Below, one piece after another: positions 1-8,331 of a stretch of 64,000 bases of DNA. The stretch covers positions 1 through 64,000 of the forward strand of contig JAZRTK010000016.1 of the NCBI GenBank assembly GCA_045651985.1, in the 5' to 3' direction. The notes beneath the pieces are model-generated. The model searched no databases, was not told the origin of the DNA, and was given only the letters and a program-made list of their open reading frames with translations. The translations under genes and the position numbers were made by a program. Position 1 is the stretch's first letter; the number at the start of each line of letters is the position of its first letter. This DNA comes from SIG710 sp045651985. Lineage in GTDB: Bacteria; Bacillota; Clostridia; Oscillospirales; CAG-272.

Positions 1-1
1 G

Positions 2-979
2 CTTCACGCGGCGGGCTTTGAGAACGCCGTGGCGACCTTGGGTACAGCAATTACGCCCGAGCAGGCACGTCTTATGGCAAAGTATACCAAAAAGGTCATA
101 ATTTCCTACGACGGCGACTCGGCGGGACAAAATGCCACAAACAAGGCAATGAAGTTGCTTTCTGAGGTGGGACTTGAGGTCAGAGTTCTGACGATCCCCG
201 ACAATATGGACCCCGACGATTACATAAAGGCTCACGGTCCCGAACGCTTTAAAAAATTGCTTGAGGGCGGCAAAACCGGCTTTGAATTCAAGCTTAACGG
301 AGTGCTCTCCAAGTATAATATTTCCGAGCCTGCTCAAAAGATACGTGCATCGGCGGCAATTTGTGAAATAATTGCATCTGTTACGTCGGCGGTGGAGCGG
401 GAAGTATATATAAGGGAAGCAGCAAAGCGCATTGACGTAACTCCCGAAACCTTGAAAAACGATGTGGAAAGAGTGCGGCGCAAGATGATGCGGGAAATGC
501 GGAAAAACGAGAGCAGCGAAGCGCTCAAAACTGTTCACCGATACGGAGATACGGTAAATCCCGACGCGGCAAAGAATGTCAAAATGTCCAGCGCTGAGGA
601 AGCTATAATCGGTATGCTCTTGCAGTATGACGACCACCGCGCGGCGGTTGCAAGCGGAAAGATCGATCTTACGCCCGATGACTTTTTCACTGATTTCGGC
701 CGTAGAGTTTTCTCGGCGGTAATGGAGCTCGATGCGTCTGAGGGAGGCTTTTCCTTCTCGCTTCTGGGCGAGAATTTCAATCCCGACGAAATGGGAAGAA
801 TGACCCGATACGTCAGAGACAGAAAGGAACTTTCGCAAAACACTCTTGAAGTTTTGCGGGAATCTGTAAATACACTAAAAAAGGAAAGACTGAGTCAAGC
901 CGATAAAAGCGGCGACGACCCCTTTGCCGCTCTGCGGCGCAAGAGGGAAGCGCTGAAGAAGAAAAAAGACGGTCAGTGA
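2..979 (+). CDS. dnaG: DNA primase DnaG, C-terminal part (5' end outside window)
   Basis: This is the 3' part of the primase that lays RNA primers for the replisome. The frame is open from base 2, so the start lies upstream; 325 residues remain. The visible part opens inside the TOPRIM fold (AVATLGTA, then the metal-binding YDGDSAG motif) and runs into the C-terminal region that in this family binds the DnaB-type helicase. The last 25 residues are Lys/Arg rich. It lies 20 bp before two rpoD-type genes, the classic dnaG-rpoD arrangement. The N-terminal zinc-binding domain cannot be seen. The assignment is firm from the TOPRIM motifs and the neighbours. Confidence 0.95.
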   Translation, partial: LHAAGFENAVATLGTAITPEQARLMAKYTKKVIISYDGDSAGQNATNKAMKLLSEVGLEVRVLTIPDNMDPDDYIKAHGPERFKKLLEGGKTGFEFKLNGVLSKYNISEPAQKIRASAAICEIIASVTSAVEREVYIREAAKRIDVTPETLKNDVERVRRKMMREMRKNESSEALKTVHRYGDTVNPDAAKNVKMSSAEEAIIGMLLQYDDHRAAVASGKIDLTPDDFFTDFGRRVFSAVMELDASEGGFSFSLLGENFNPDEMGRMTRYVRDRKELSQNTLEVLRESVNTLKKERLSQADKSGDDPFAALRRKREALKKKKDGQ

Positions 980-999
980 CATAAGTCGAGAGGTGAATT

Positions 1000-2028
1000 T
1001 TGAAAAAAGAAGAAATGAAGGAAATTGAAATACCCGAGGATGCTCCCAATTCCGAGATGGGCGAGGACGTACTTGACGCCATGCTGGAGGACCTGAGAAA
1101 TGAAGGCCTCGTGATCCCCGGCGGTGCCGAGGATGTTGAGGGGGAGGAGGAAGTTGAAAAGTACGACACCTCCGAGCGAATGGAAAGCATGCTCGAGCAG
1201 GACGGGCTTACTATTGACGACCCCGTTCGTATGTATTTGCGCGAGATAGGTCGTGTGCCGCTACTCAAAACCGAGGAGGAAAGAGAGCTGGCTATCCGCA
1301 TCTCCGAAGGAGACGAGGACGCAAAGCAGGTGTTTATCAACGCCAATCTCCGCCTTGTCGTCAGCATCGCAAAGAAGTACGTAGGGCGCGGAATGCCTTT
1401 CCTTGACTTGATCCAAGAGGGAACTTTGGGTCTGATGAAAGCGGTTGATAAGTATGACTATTCAAAGGGCTACAAATTTTCTACATATGCTACCTGGTGG
1501 ATCCGCCAAGCAATTTCACGCGCGTTGGCAGAGCAGGAGATCATTCCGGTACATATGGTCGAGACGGTGCATAAAATTGCAAAATGCTCCCGTCAGATGC
1601 AGCAGGAGCTGGGACGCGAGCCGACTGTCGAGGAGATCTCCGAGAAGATCGGTCTGACTCCCGAAAAGATCAGAGATATTCGCCGTTACTCTCAGGAACC
1701 CTTGTCTCTTGATACGCCTATCGGCGAGGAAGAGGACAGCCGTTTAGGAGATTTTATTCCTGATGATGATACGCCTTCCCCTGCCGAGGCGGCGTCGGCG
1801 CTCATGATGCGCGAGGCCATCGAGCGCGAGCTTCACACGCTTACTCCCCGAGAGGAGCAGGTAATAAAGCTCAGATACGGTCTTATTGATGGACGTGCAA
1901 GAACATTGGAAGAGGTTGGACAGGAATTTGAGATAACGCGCGAGCGTATTCGCCAGATCGAAGCGAAGGCACTTCGAAAGCTCAGAAACCACAGCCACGC
2001 AAAGAACCTCAGAGGATTTATTGACTGA
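1000..2028 (+). CDS. RpoD-like sigma-70 factor, divergent first copy of a tandem pair
   Basis: This primary-type (group 1/2) sigma factor of 342 aa should direct RNA polymerase to promoters. The start is TTG, after a GAGAGGTG ribosome site. Region 1.2 ([17 protein letters not shown]), regions 2.1-2.4 (through [15 protein letters not shown]), region 3 and region 4.2 ([18 protein letters not shown]) are all present. Region 1.1 is short and acidic compared with the next gene. The distinctive feature is at residues 177-186: [10 protein letters not shown] replaces the family's [13 protein letters not shown], so three residues including conserved arginines are missing at the region 2.4/3.0 junction. 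The -35-reading helix is intact. The frame is undamaged, so it is probably a working alternative sigma rather than a pseudogene. It is cotranscribed with dnaG and the second sigma gene, by position. Confidence 0.88.
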   Translation: MKKEEMKEIEIPEDAPNSEMGEDVLDAMLEDLRNEGLVIPGGAEDVEGEEEVEKYDTSERMESMLEQDGLTIDDPVRMYLREIGRVPLLKTEEERELAIRISEGDEDAKQVFINANLRLVVSIAKKYVGRGMPFLDLIQEGTLGLMKAVDKYDYSKGYKFSTYATWWIRQAISRALAEQEIIPVHMVETVHKIAKCSRQMQQELGREPTVEEISEKIGLTPEKIRDIRRYSQEPLSLDTPIGEEEDSRLGDFIPDDDTPSPAEAASALMMREAIERELHTLTPREEQVIKLRYGLIDGRARTLEEVGQEFEITRERIRQIEAKALRKLRNHSHAKNLRGFID

Positions 2029-2053
2029 TCGGAAATAGTTGAAGGAAAAAGAG

Positions 2054-3193
2054 ATGAAAGAAATTTTGGAAAATACTGAAAATACAGAAATAAAAGAAAA
2101 TAAAAAGGTAGACACCGACTACCTTATCGAAAAGGGCAAGAAGGGCAAGCTGTCTCACGCCGACATTGAGGAAGCCATGGAAGCCATGGATTTCGACATG
2201 GACAAGCTGGATAAGCTTTACGCGGATCTTGAGGAAAACGGTATCGACGTGACTCCCGAGCAGATCGCGGGTGACGATATCCGCGAGATCGAGAACGAGG
2301 TGGCGCAGTACAACAAGCCCGAGAAAATGGCAGAGCTGCTTGAATCCGAGGGACTTGCTATCGACGACCCCGTTCGTATGTATCTAAAGGAGATCGGACG
2401 CGTTCCGCTTCTCACCTTAGAGGAGGAGCTTGAGCTGGCACAGCAAATGCGCGATGGCGGTGAACGCGCCGAGGAAGCCAAGAGCAAGCTGGTGGAAGCA
2501 AATTTGCGCCTTGTTGTCAGCATTGCAAAGCGCTATGTGGGCAAGGGAATGTTCTTTTTGGACCTTATCCAGGAGGGAAATCTTGGTCTGATGAAGGCGG
2601 TAAAGAAGTTCGACCATACCAAGGGCTACAAATTCTCCACTTACGCTACTTGGTGGATCCGTCAGTCTATCACCCGCGCTATTGCCGATCAGGCAAGAAC
2701 TATCCGAATCCCCGTTCATATGGTTGAGACTATCCACAAGGTTTCAAGATATTCAAGACAGATGATGCAGGAGCTGGGACGCGAGGCGACCGCAGAGGAA
2801 ATAGGCGAGAAGATGGGCATGCAGGCGGACAAGGTCCGCGAGATCATGCGCTTCTCACAGGACCCCGTTTCCCTTGAAACTCCTATCGGCGAGGAGGAGG
2901 ACAGCCACCTGGGCGACTTTATTCCCGATGAGGATACTCCCGCACCGCCCGATTCCGCTTCAACCGCAATTTTGCGTGAGGTCATAGAGAAGGAGCTTGG
3001 AACTCTTACCCCCCGTGAGGCACACGTGATCAGACTTCGCTTCGGTCTCTACGACGGCAGATGCAGAACGTTGGAGGAGGTCGGCAAGGAGTTCGACATA
3101 ACACGTGAGCGTATCCGTCAGATCGAGGCAAAGGCGCTAAGAAAACTGCGCCACCCCAGCAGAGCAAGACATCTCAAGGGATTCCTTGATTGA
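2054..3193 (+). CDS. rpoD: Primary sigma factor SigA/RpoD
   Basis: This is the housekeeping sigma factor, 379 aa from the ATG at 2054. That start is preferred to an upstream TTG at 2039 because an AAGGA site (2042-2046) sits 7 nt before it. Order: a region 1.1-like helical N-terminus (about 18-70), region 1.2 ([17 protein letters not shown]), regions 2.1-2.4 with [15 protein letters not shown] and an intact [11 protein letters not shown] (about 213-223), region 3, and region 4 ending [16 protein letters not shown]...LKGFLD. It carries every residue of the 2.4/3.0 segment that the upstream copy lacks, so this copy is the likely essential sigma. It follows the first copy by 25 bp. Confidence 0.96.
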   Translation: MKEILENTENTEIKENKKVDTDYLIEKGKKGKLSHADIEEAMEAMDFDMDKLDKLYADLEENGIDVTPEQIAGDDIREIENEVAQYNKPEKMAELLESEGLAIDDPVRMYLKEIGRVPLLTLEEELELAQQMRDGGERAEEAKSKLVEANLRLVVSIAKRYVGKGMFFLDLIQEGNLGLMKAVKKFDHTKGYKFSTYATWWIRQSITRAIADQARTIRIPVHMVETIHKVSRYSRQMMQELGREATAEEIGEKMGMQADKVREIMRFSQDPVSLETPIGEEEDSHLGDFIPDEDTPAPPDSASTAILREVIEKELGTLTPREAHVIRLRFGLYDGRCRTLEEVGKEFDITRERIRQIEAKALRKLRHPSRARHLKGFLD

Positions 3194-3220
3194 TTTTTGC
3201 ATTTTGTTCACATTAGCGCC

Positions 3221-3249
3221 TTGACATTTTAGCGCATTTGGTGTAAAAT
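3221..3249 (+). promoter_or_regulatory. SigA-type promoter of the solute-binding lipoprotein gene
   Basis: A -35 TTGACA (3221-3226) and a -10 TAAAAT (3244-3249) are separated by exactly 17 bp. The start codon is at 3291 with AAGGAG at 3278-3283. The promoter isolates the lipoprotein gene from the dnaG-rpoD unit. Confidence 0.8.
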
Positions 3250-3290
3250 AGAAAACGTATGATTTTAGCTTTACAATAAGGAGTCAAAAA

Positions 3291-4916
3291 ATGAAACTGA
3301 GAATTTTAAGTCTTGCACTTTGCCTTGCAATGCTCGTTTGCGCATTCGCATCCTGCGGAAAAAAGAAGGACAATGCGGACGACGTTGTTTCCGAGACCGC
3401 AACGAGAACTGCTATGACTGTCAGCATGTACGTGATATGCGAGGAAGGAACCACCGACGAGGCGGCTGATGCTGTCGAGAAGGCTATAAACTCCATGATC
3501 AAGTCCAAGTATACAACGAAGGTGGAGATCACCTATCTTACGGCTGACGAGTATTATTCTGCGGTAGAGGCTCAGTTCGAAACCATGAAGAATAACGTAA
3601 AGGTGACCCCGGATGACGGCACGGATACAGCCGACGAGTCAGCTGAAGCCCCCGAGACGGAGGAGCTTGTTATCGGTGAGAACGGCGTTGCTGAGCTGAG
3701 ATACCCCTCGCTCACACCCGGTCAGATAGATATCGTTATGATCGATGATCATACCAAGTACTCAGAGTTCGTGAAAAACGGCTGGATCGCATCTCTTGAC
3801 AGCGCTCTCAACGGCACGTACAAGAAGCTGAGCGACTATATCTACCCCGCAACACTTGATGCGGCAAAGATCGACGGCAAGCTTTACGCTGTCCCCAATA
3901 ACGGTCCTATTGCTTCAGAGGCTACTTATATCACTATTAACCGCGAGCTGGCAAAGGAGTTCAAGCTTGATACATACGGCATGGATTCCATTGTTGATCT
4001 TGCCGATTTCCTTGCGTTTGCAGCAACGAAAGAGGGCGTGACTCCCATTCGTAACAAGAGCGCAGAAGTTGGCGGCGTGCTTTATATGGGCGCTGATGCC
4101 GCAACTCGCGCACTTACCTCTGACTTCTCTCTTGTGGGACAGTATGGAGAGTCTGCGACTCTGACAGCTCCCGAAAGTCTCTTTGCAAACAAGGCGTATA
4201 CCAATGAGATCCTCGGTCTTGCGAAGTTTGATTTTGCAGGCTACTTTGGAAATGGCTCCAACGAGAACTACGCAGTTGAGATAAAGACGGGCGACCTTGA
4301 TGCTATGTGTGCGGACAGCGAAAACAACGAGATCATCGTGCTTTCCGCAAAAGCTAAGCCCGCAAAAGAGATCTGCTCCTCTATGTTCGCAGTTTCCGCA
4401 TTCTCCGACTCCGACACGTTTAACCGCGCAATGGAGGTCGTAACTTACCTTAACACCAACGAGGAATTCAGAAACCTTTTCCAGTACGGTATTGAAGGCA
4501 CGAACTATATGCTTGACGAGTACACGGACGAGGTGGTCAAGCTTACAAGCGACTATAATATGGACCTTGCAAAGACAGGTAATATGTTCATCGCGTATCC
4601 CGACGCAGGAATGTCCATGAATATCTGGGAAATGGCAAAGATGCAGAACCTTGCGACTGTTCCTTATGACCATAATATTTTCGGCGGCTTTACAGTTCCC
4701 GCTGACATTGAGGGCGAGACCCCCGTTGACTTTGATAGCGCAAAGGCGCTGGCAAAGGCTTCCGCTGAGGTCAAGGCAAAGCTTGACGCCTGCAAGACCT
4801 ACGAGGAATACGAAGCTTTTGTAAACTCTGTTGCAGAAACATACGGCGAAGTAGTAGATAGCTTTATTACAGGTGAAAATACCCCCTGTGCGCTGTACGT
4901 TGCAAGCTTGAGCTGA
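3291..4916 (+). CDS. Extracellular solute-binding lipoprotein (orphan)
   Basis: The 541-aa product looks like the substrate-binding lipoprotein of an ABC importer. It has a lipoprotein signal peptide with a lipobox-like FASC and lipidated Cys at residue 22, followed by a Lys/Asp-rich tether. An acidic Asp/Thr/Glu stretch lies at about residues 105-130. The rest has the two-lobe, alternating pattern of family 1-type extracellular solute-binding proteins. There is no aromatic or metal motif from which a ligand could be named. No permease or ATPase gene is nearby, so the transporter partners must be encoded elsewhere, or the protein acts as a free sensor. The gene has its own promoter and its own terminator. 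Confidence 0.8.
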   Translation: MKLRILSLALCLAMLVCAFASCGKKKDNADDVVSETATRTAMTVSMYVICEEGTTDEAADAVEKAINSMIKSKYTTKVEITYLTADEYYSAVEAQFETMKNNVKVTPDDGTDTADESAEAPETEELVIGENGVAELRYPSLTPGQIDIVMIDDHTKYSEFVKNGWIASLDSALNGTYKKLSDYIYPATLDAAKIDGKLYAVPNNGPIASEATYITINRELAKEFKLDTYGMDSIVDLADFLAFAATKEGVTPIRNKSAEVGGVLYMGADAATRALTSDFSLVGQYGESATLTAPESLFANKAYTNEILGLAKFDFAGYFGNGSNENYAVEIKTGDLDAMCADSENNEIIVLSAKAKPAKEICSSMFAVSAFSDSDTFNRAMEVVTYLNTNEEFRNLFQYGIEGTNYMLDEYTDEVVKLTSDYNMDLAKTGNMFIAYPDAGMSMNIWEMAKMQNLATVPYDHNIFGGFTVPADIEGETPVDFDSAKALAKASAEVKAKLDACKTYEEYEAFVNSVAETYGEVVDSFITGENTPCALYVASLS

Positions 4917-4923
4917 TAAAAAT

Positions 4924-4956
4924 AAAAACGGGTTGGATCGATTCCAACCCGTTTTT
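4924..4956 (+). terminator. Intrinsic terminator after the solute-binding lipoprotein gene
   Basis: A 14-bp perfect stem (4924-4937 with 4943-4956), five-base loop, A-tract on the left and T-tract on the right. It ends only about 5 nt before the ribosome site of the next gene, so it may also act as an attenuator for that gene. Confidence 0.85.
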
Positions 4957-4971
4957 AAAAAAGGAAGATTT

Positions 4972-5628
4972 ATGAAATATACTGATATTTTGTGGGATTT
5001 TAACGGTACTATCCTATCGGACATGGAGATAGGGATAGAGAGCGTCAACGTTCTGCTTTGCGAGAGGGGCAAAAAGCCTCTATCGGGGATCGACGAATAC
5101 AGAGAGGTGTTTGGATTTCCCATTCACGAGTATTACGAGCGTATAGGCTTTGATTTTGAAGCCGAGCCATACGACGTTGTGGCACCGCTTTGGGTGGAAC
5201 AATACATGAAAAGAATGCCCAAAGCCAAGGTCTTTGATGACGTTGTCTCGGTTTCCCAAGCGTTCCGTTGCACGGGGCTGCGCCAGACGATCCTGTCTGC
5301 ATCAGACCTTGATATGTTAAAGGGACAACTTGAATTTCTTGGTATTTCGGAGCTTTTTGACGGGGTTTTGGGACTTGACAATATAAAAGCTGAGAGCAAG
5401 GTGGGGATCGCCATGCATTGGAAAGACGCAAATCCCGAGTCGGTCTCCTTGCTGATCGGCGACACGGTACACGACGCACAAGTGGCGCGCGAGTGCGGAT
5501 TTGACTGCATTTTGGTGGCAAGAGGCCACCAGTCAAGACCGACTCTGGAGGAAACGGGTTACCCCGTGGCAGATAACCTTTCGCAGGTACTTGAATACGT
5601 AGAAAAAGGAGACGAAAATGGAGCTTAA
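4972..5628 (+). CDS. HAD-superfamily hydrolase, phosphoglycolate-phosphatase-like
   Basis: A 218-aa haloacid-dehalogenase fold protein. The start is the ATG at 4972, with AAGGAAG just before it; an in-frame TTG at 4933 lies inside the terminator and is rejected. Motif I reads WDFNGTIL, so the nucleophile Asp is kept while the second, acid/base Asp of DxD is Asn. Motif II is ILSASD and motif IV is LIGDTVHDAQVA. The overall architecture is that of the Gph/PGP-like phosphatases with a helical cap. The Asn form recurs in a clostridial subgroup as far as I recall, so it may be a real phosphatase with altered chemistry. The stop overlaps the next start by 11 bp, indicating translational coupling. 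Confidence 0.85.
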   Translation: MKYTDILWDFNGTILSDMEIGIESVNVLLCERGKKPLSGIDEYREVFGFPIHEYYERIGFDFEAEPYDVVAPLWVEQYMKRMPKAKVFDDVVSVSQAFRCTGLRQTILSASDLDMLKGQLEFLGISELFDGVLGLDNIKAESKVGIAMHWKDANPESVSLLIGDTVHDAQVARECGFDCILVARGHQSRPTLEETGYPVADNLSQVLEYVEKGDENGA

Positions 5629-6736
5629 GGATTGTAAAAAGCTGGGATTTGGCTGTATGCGCTTCCCCAAGATCGGCGAGGAGATAGATATAGATCAAGT
5701 CAAGCGTATGTTTGACATTTTCATGGACGCGGGATTTGCGTATTTTGACACGGCGCACGTTTACCACAGCGGAAAGAGCGAGTCTGTTGTAAGAGAATGT
5801 CTGACCGAGCGCTACCCCAGAGAAAAATTCATGCTGACCACCAAGCTTTCTACATGGAACTTCGAAAAAGAGGAGGAAATCATTCCTCTCTTTGAAGAAC
5901 AACTGCGCGACACGGGTGTTGAATACTTTGATTACTACCTCATGCACGCACAGGATAGAGTATGCTACGAAAAATACAAGAACTGTCGGGCGTATGAGAT
6001 CGCATCAAGCTTGAAGGAGCAGGGAAAGATAAAGCACTTGGGAATTTCCTTTCACGATAATGCCGAAACATTGCGTAAAATTCTTTCCGAGCAGCCCGAT
6101 GTCGAAGCGGTTCAGATACAGTTCAACTACGTTGACTATCTAAACCCCGAGGTTGACGGCAAGGGCGTTTACGAGGTGTGCCGTGAGTTTGGAAAGGATA
6201 TTATCATAATGGAGCCCGTCAAGGGCGGATACCTTGCAAATCTTCCCGATGAAGCAAAGGCGGTTTTGGCCGAGGCGGGTGATGGAAGTCCCGCATCTTA
6301 CGCCGTGCGTTACGCCGCAGGCTTTGAGGGCGTGAAAATGGTGCTTTCGGGCATGAGCGACATTGCGCAAGTTCAGGACAACGTAGCCACCATGAGAGAT
6401 TTCAAGCCTCTTACCGAAAAGGAACTGGAAGTTGTTGAGAAGACTCGCGACATGCTTATCGGCATGGATCGAATCGAGTGCACCGCGTGCCGCTATTGCA
6501 CCGACGGCTGTCCGTCAAGCATTGCAATTCCCGACATTTTTGCGCTTTACAACTCCAAAATGTGTTACAGGAATTGGGGTACAGAGGGCGAATACGACAA
6601 GCTTACGGAAAAAGGCGGAAAGGCTTGCGACTGCATAGGCTGTACTCAGTGCGAGAGCTCTTGTCCTCAGCATCTTCCCATAATTGAGTTACTTAAAAAA
6701 GCTTCCGAAAAATACGACAACAGAGATAAGAAATGA
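5618..6736 (+). CDS. Aldo/keto reductase fused to a ferredoxin-type 2x[4Fe-4S] domain
   Basis: This 372-aa protein has an N-terminal aldo/keto reductase barrel (residues 1 to about 280). The catalytic Asp-Tyr is in FDTAHVYHSG; the barrel Lys is in the TTKLS strand and a His follows in YYLMHAQD. A C-terminal ferredoxin domain starts near residue 288 with CTACRYCTDGCP and ends with CIGCTQCESSCPQ: eight cysteines, enough for two [4Fe-4S] clusters. Such fusions are common in anaerobes and probably couple carbonyl or sugar reduction to electron carriers other than free NAD(P)H; the substrate cannot be told. It begins inside the HAD gene with a good AAGGAG site. Confidence 0.9.
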   Translation: MELKDCKKLGFGCMRFPKIGEEIDIDQVKRMFDIFMDAGFAYFDTAHVYHSGKSESVVRECLTERYPREKFMLTTKLSTWNFEKEEEIIPLFEEQLRDTGVEYFDYYLMHAQDRVCYEKYKNCRAYEIASSLKEQGKIKHLGISFHDNAETLRKILSEQPDVEAVQIQFNYVDYLNPEVDGKGVYEVCREFGKDIIIMEPVKGGYLANLPDEAKAVLAEAGDGSPASYAVRYAAGFEGVKMVLSGMSDIAQVQDNVATMRDFKPLTEKELEVVEKTRDMLIGMDRIECTACRYCTDGCPSSIAIPDIFALYNSKMCYRNWGTEGEYDKLTEKGGKACDCIGCTQCESSCPQHLPIIELLKKASEKYDNRDKK

Positions 6737-6746
6737 GGTGATGCTC

Positions 6747-7493
6747 GTGTCGGACAAAATACAAAAAGAGCAGGGCGGTGAGATCGTCTATGAAAGCAAG
6801 CTCACTGCATGGTTTGATAACTTTTGGTATCATTACAAATGGACCGCGATTATAGTGATCTTTGCTCTGCTTGTGGTGCTTGTCTGCACCCTGCAGACCT
6901 GCAGCAAGGAAAAGAACGACGTTAGTGTTCTATACGCCGGACCCGAATATTTCATGTTTAACGGAGAAGGGGTTGCGAACATTGAAAGCGCCCTTGAATA
7001 CGTGCTTCCCGACGGTGCGGCAGGAAAAGACGGGCAAAAAAAGGTGGCACTTGTTTACCACCAGATCTTCTCCGAGGAGGAGATAAAGGCAATAAAAGCT
7101 GAGGCAGAGAAAAACGGTGAGGAGGCTTACATTGACGCAGGCTTCAACTCCCAAAATCTCCAGGCATTTCAGAATCTTATTCTGGCGGGCGAATACTCGG
7201 TGTGCCTGTTGTCCCCTTACCTTTACGATATGGTAAGCGCGTCGGGCGGCTTCAGACTTTTATCCGATGTGTTGGGGTATACCCCCGAGGGAGCTATCGA
7301 CGACACAGGCATACGCCTGTGCGACACCGCGTTCGGGCAGTATTACCCAGGGGTCAAGGAGCTGCCAAAGGACACTATTCTTTGCCTTCGCTCGGACGTA
7401 AGCGTAGGCACGTTCATGGGCGGCAAGAAGAACAAGGAGCAGTATGAAAAATCGGAAATGCTTTTCCGCGCCATACTTGAATTTGAAGAATAA
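6747..7493 (+). CDS. Single-pass membrane protein of unknown function
   Basis: I do not recognise the family. The 248-aa product has a short cytoplasmic N-terminus, one hydrophobic segment at about residues 32-50 (aromatic border WFDNFWYHYKW before it), then a soluble outer domain of about 200 aa. I chose the GTG at 6747 because GAGGTGAT (6735-6742) is correctly spaced for it; the ATG at 6741 would overlap that site. The gene follows the aldo/keto reductase stop by 10 bp and is the last of the HAD-reductase operon, before a bidirectional terminator. Nothing in it suggests catalysis. Confidence 0.75.
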   Translation: MSDKIQKEQGGEIVYESKLTAWFDNFWYHYKWTAIIVIFALLVVLVCTLQTCSKEKNDVSVLYAGPEYFMFNGEGVANIESALEYVLPDGAAGKDGQKKVALVYHQIFSEEEIKAIKAEAEKNGEEAYIDAGFNSQNLQAFQNLILAGEYSVCLLSPYLYDMVSASGGFRLLSDVLGYTPEGAIDDTGIRLCDTAFGQYYPGVKELPKDTILCLRSDVSVGTFMGGKKNKEQYEKSEMLFRAILEFEE

Positions 7494-7522
7494 AAATTGC
7501 GAGGCTTAGCCTCGCAATTTTT
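7492..7522. terminator. Bidirectional intrinsic terminator between convergent operons
   Basis: A perfect 14-bp stem (7492-7505 with 7509-7522), loop TTA, with A5 on the left and T5 on the right. It serves the plus-strand membrane-protein gene ending at 7493 and the minus-strand TPM gene ending at 7524. Confidence 0.9.
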
Positions 7523-7523
7523 A

Positions 7524-8321
7524 TTAGAATCTGCCGCTTGAGCTTCTACCGCCGCTGACTCCCCGACCTGAAGAACTGTTTGATTGGGGCTTTGGGGTCT
7601 TTGTCACCGTTCTGTAAAGGAAGCGGTCGCTTGAGACCCGTATGGAAAGACTGCCGTGCACTACGTAATCGGTGGCATAGTTCTGACTTTTTACAGTCTT
7701 CATTCCTCTTTGCATAATGAGCATGGAAATAAGACCGAGCAGAAGTCCTAAAACAACGCAGATGACGTAATGTGATAGGGGGCGGTTGCCCTCTGTGACG
7801 ATCACTGTGCCGTCGTCGGATATTTCGACATCAGGCGCAAAATCGTCTCCGCCGTATATCTTGCCCGTGTCGTTGTATTCCTTTATGGCATTTGCGCTCA
7901 GTCTCGCAAAAATGCAGAAAGCGGTGTAGTATTCACCGTCGCTTAGATAGGGCAGGAATGCTTCTTCAATGTAATCAAGACCGCGATCGTCGATGGCGTA
8001 CTCGACCTGACCGCACTTTGTCAGGCAGTATTCTCTGGTGTCCATGGACACAAGTAAAAGTATGCCGTCGGTCATAAGCCCACCGTCGCAGAGTGCCTCG
8101 GTGTATGACTCAATGTTGTTTCCTATGTAGTAGTCGACGGTCTTTATCGCAATTCCCGATCCAACCTCGTCGCTATACTCCTCAAGAAGCTGTGACAGGT
8201 CTGATTCTTCGGCTAAGGTCAAAAGGTCTGCGTCGTCCGTCAGAAAACTTTGCGCCCAGGCAGTAAGGGAAAGTGAGATGATGAGCGTTATCACAAGGAT
8301 AGCTGAAAACAGTTTTTTCAT
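7524..8321 (-). CDS. ydjH: TPM-domain membrane protein (YdjH/YgcG-like)
   Basis: A 265-aa exported protein. The start MKKLFSA at 8321 is chosen because GAGGTG precedes it and a classic signal peptide (to about AWA-Q) follows; an upstream extension to 8390 would overlap the neighbouring gene. A TPM domain occupies about residues 25-150 (opening with LTDDADLL and containing DDRGLDYIEEAFLP). A transmembrane helix lies near 187-205, and the tail is Gly/Ser/Arg rich (GVSGGRSSSGRF). In B. subtilis the equivalent YdjH works with the YdjG zinc-ribbon protein in a membrane-stress complex. The name follows from the operon context. Ten bp separate it from the upstream gene. Confidence 0.8.
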   Translation of the reverse strand: MKKLFSAILVITLIISLSLTAWAQSFLTDDADLLTLAEESDLSQLLEEYSDEVGSGIAIKTVDYYIGNNIESYTEALCDGGLMTDGILLLVSMDTREYCLTKCGQVEYAIDDRGLDYIEEAFLPYLSDGEYYTAFCIFARLSANAIKEYNDTGKIYGGDDFAPDVEISDDGTVIVTEGNRPLSHYVICVVLGLLLGLISMLIMQRGMKTVKSQNYATDYVVHGSLSIRVSSDRFLYRTVTKTPKPQSNSSSGRGVSGGRSSSGRF

Positions 8322-8331
8322 ATTCGACACC

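Noticed and set aside
1000..2028. Pseudogene or frameshift explanation for the first sigma gene
   Set aside because: The frame is unbroken, all other regions are conserved and the change removes exactly three codons, so a real in-frame deletion is more likely.
3915..5123. 402-aa open frame on the minus strand
   Set aside because: It lies opposite the solute-binding and HAD genes, crosses the terminator, has no ribosome site and no family pattern; a shadow of high-GC third positions.
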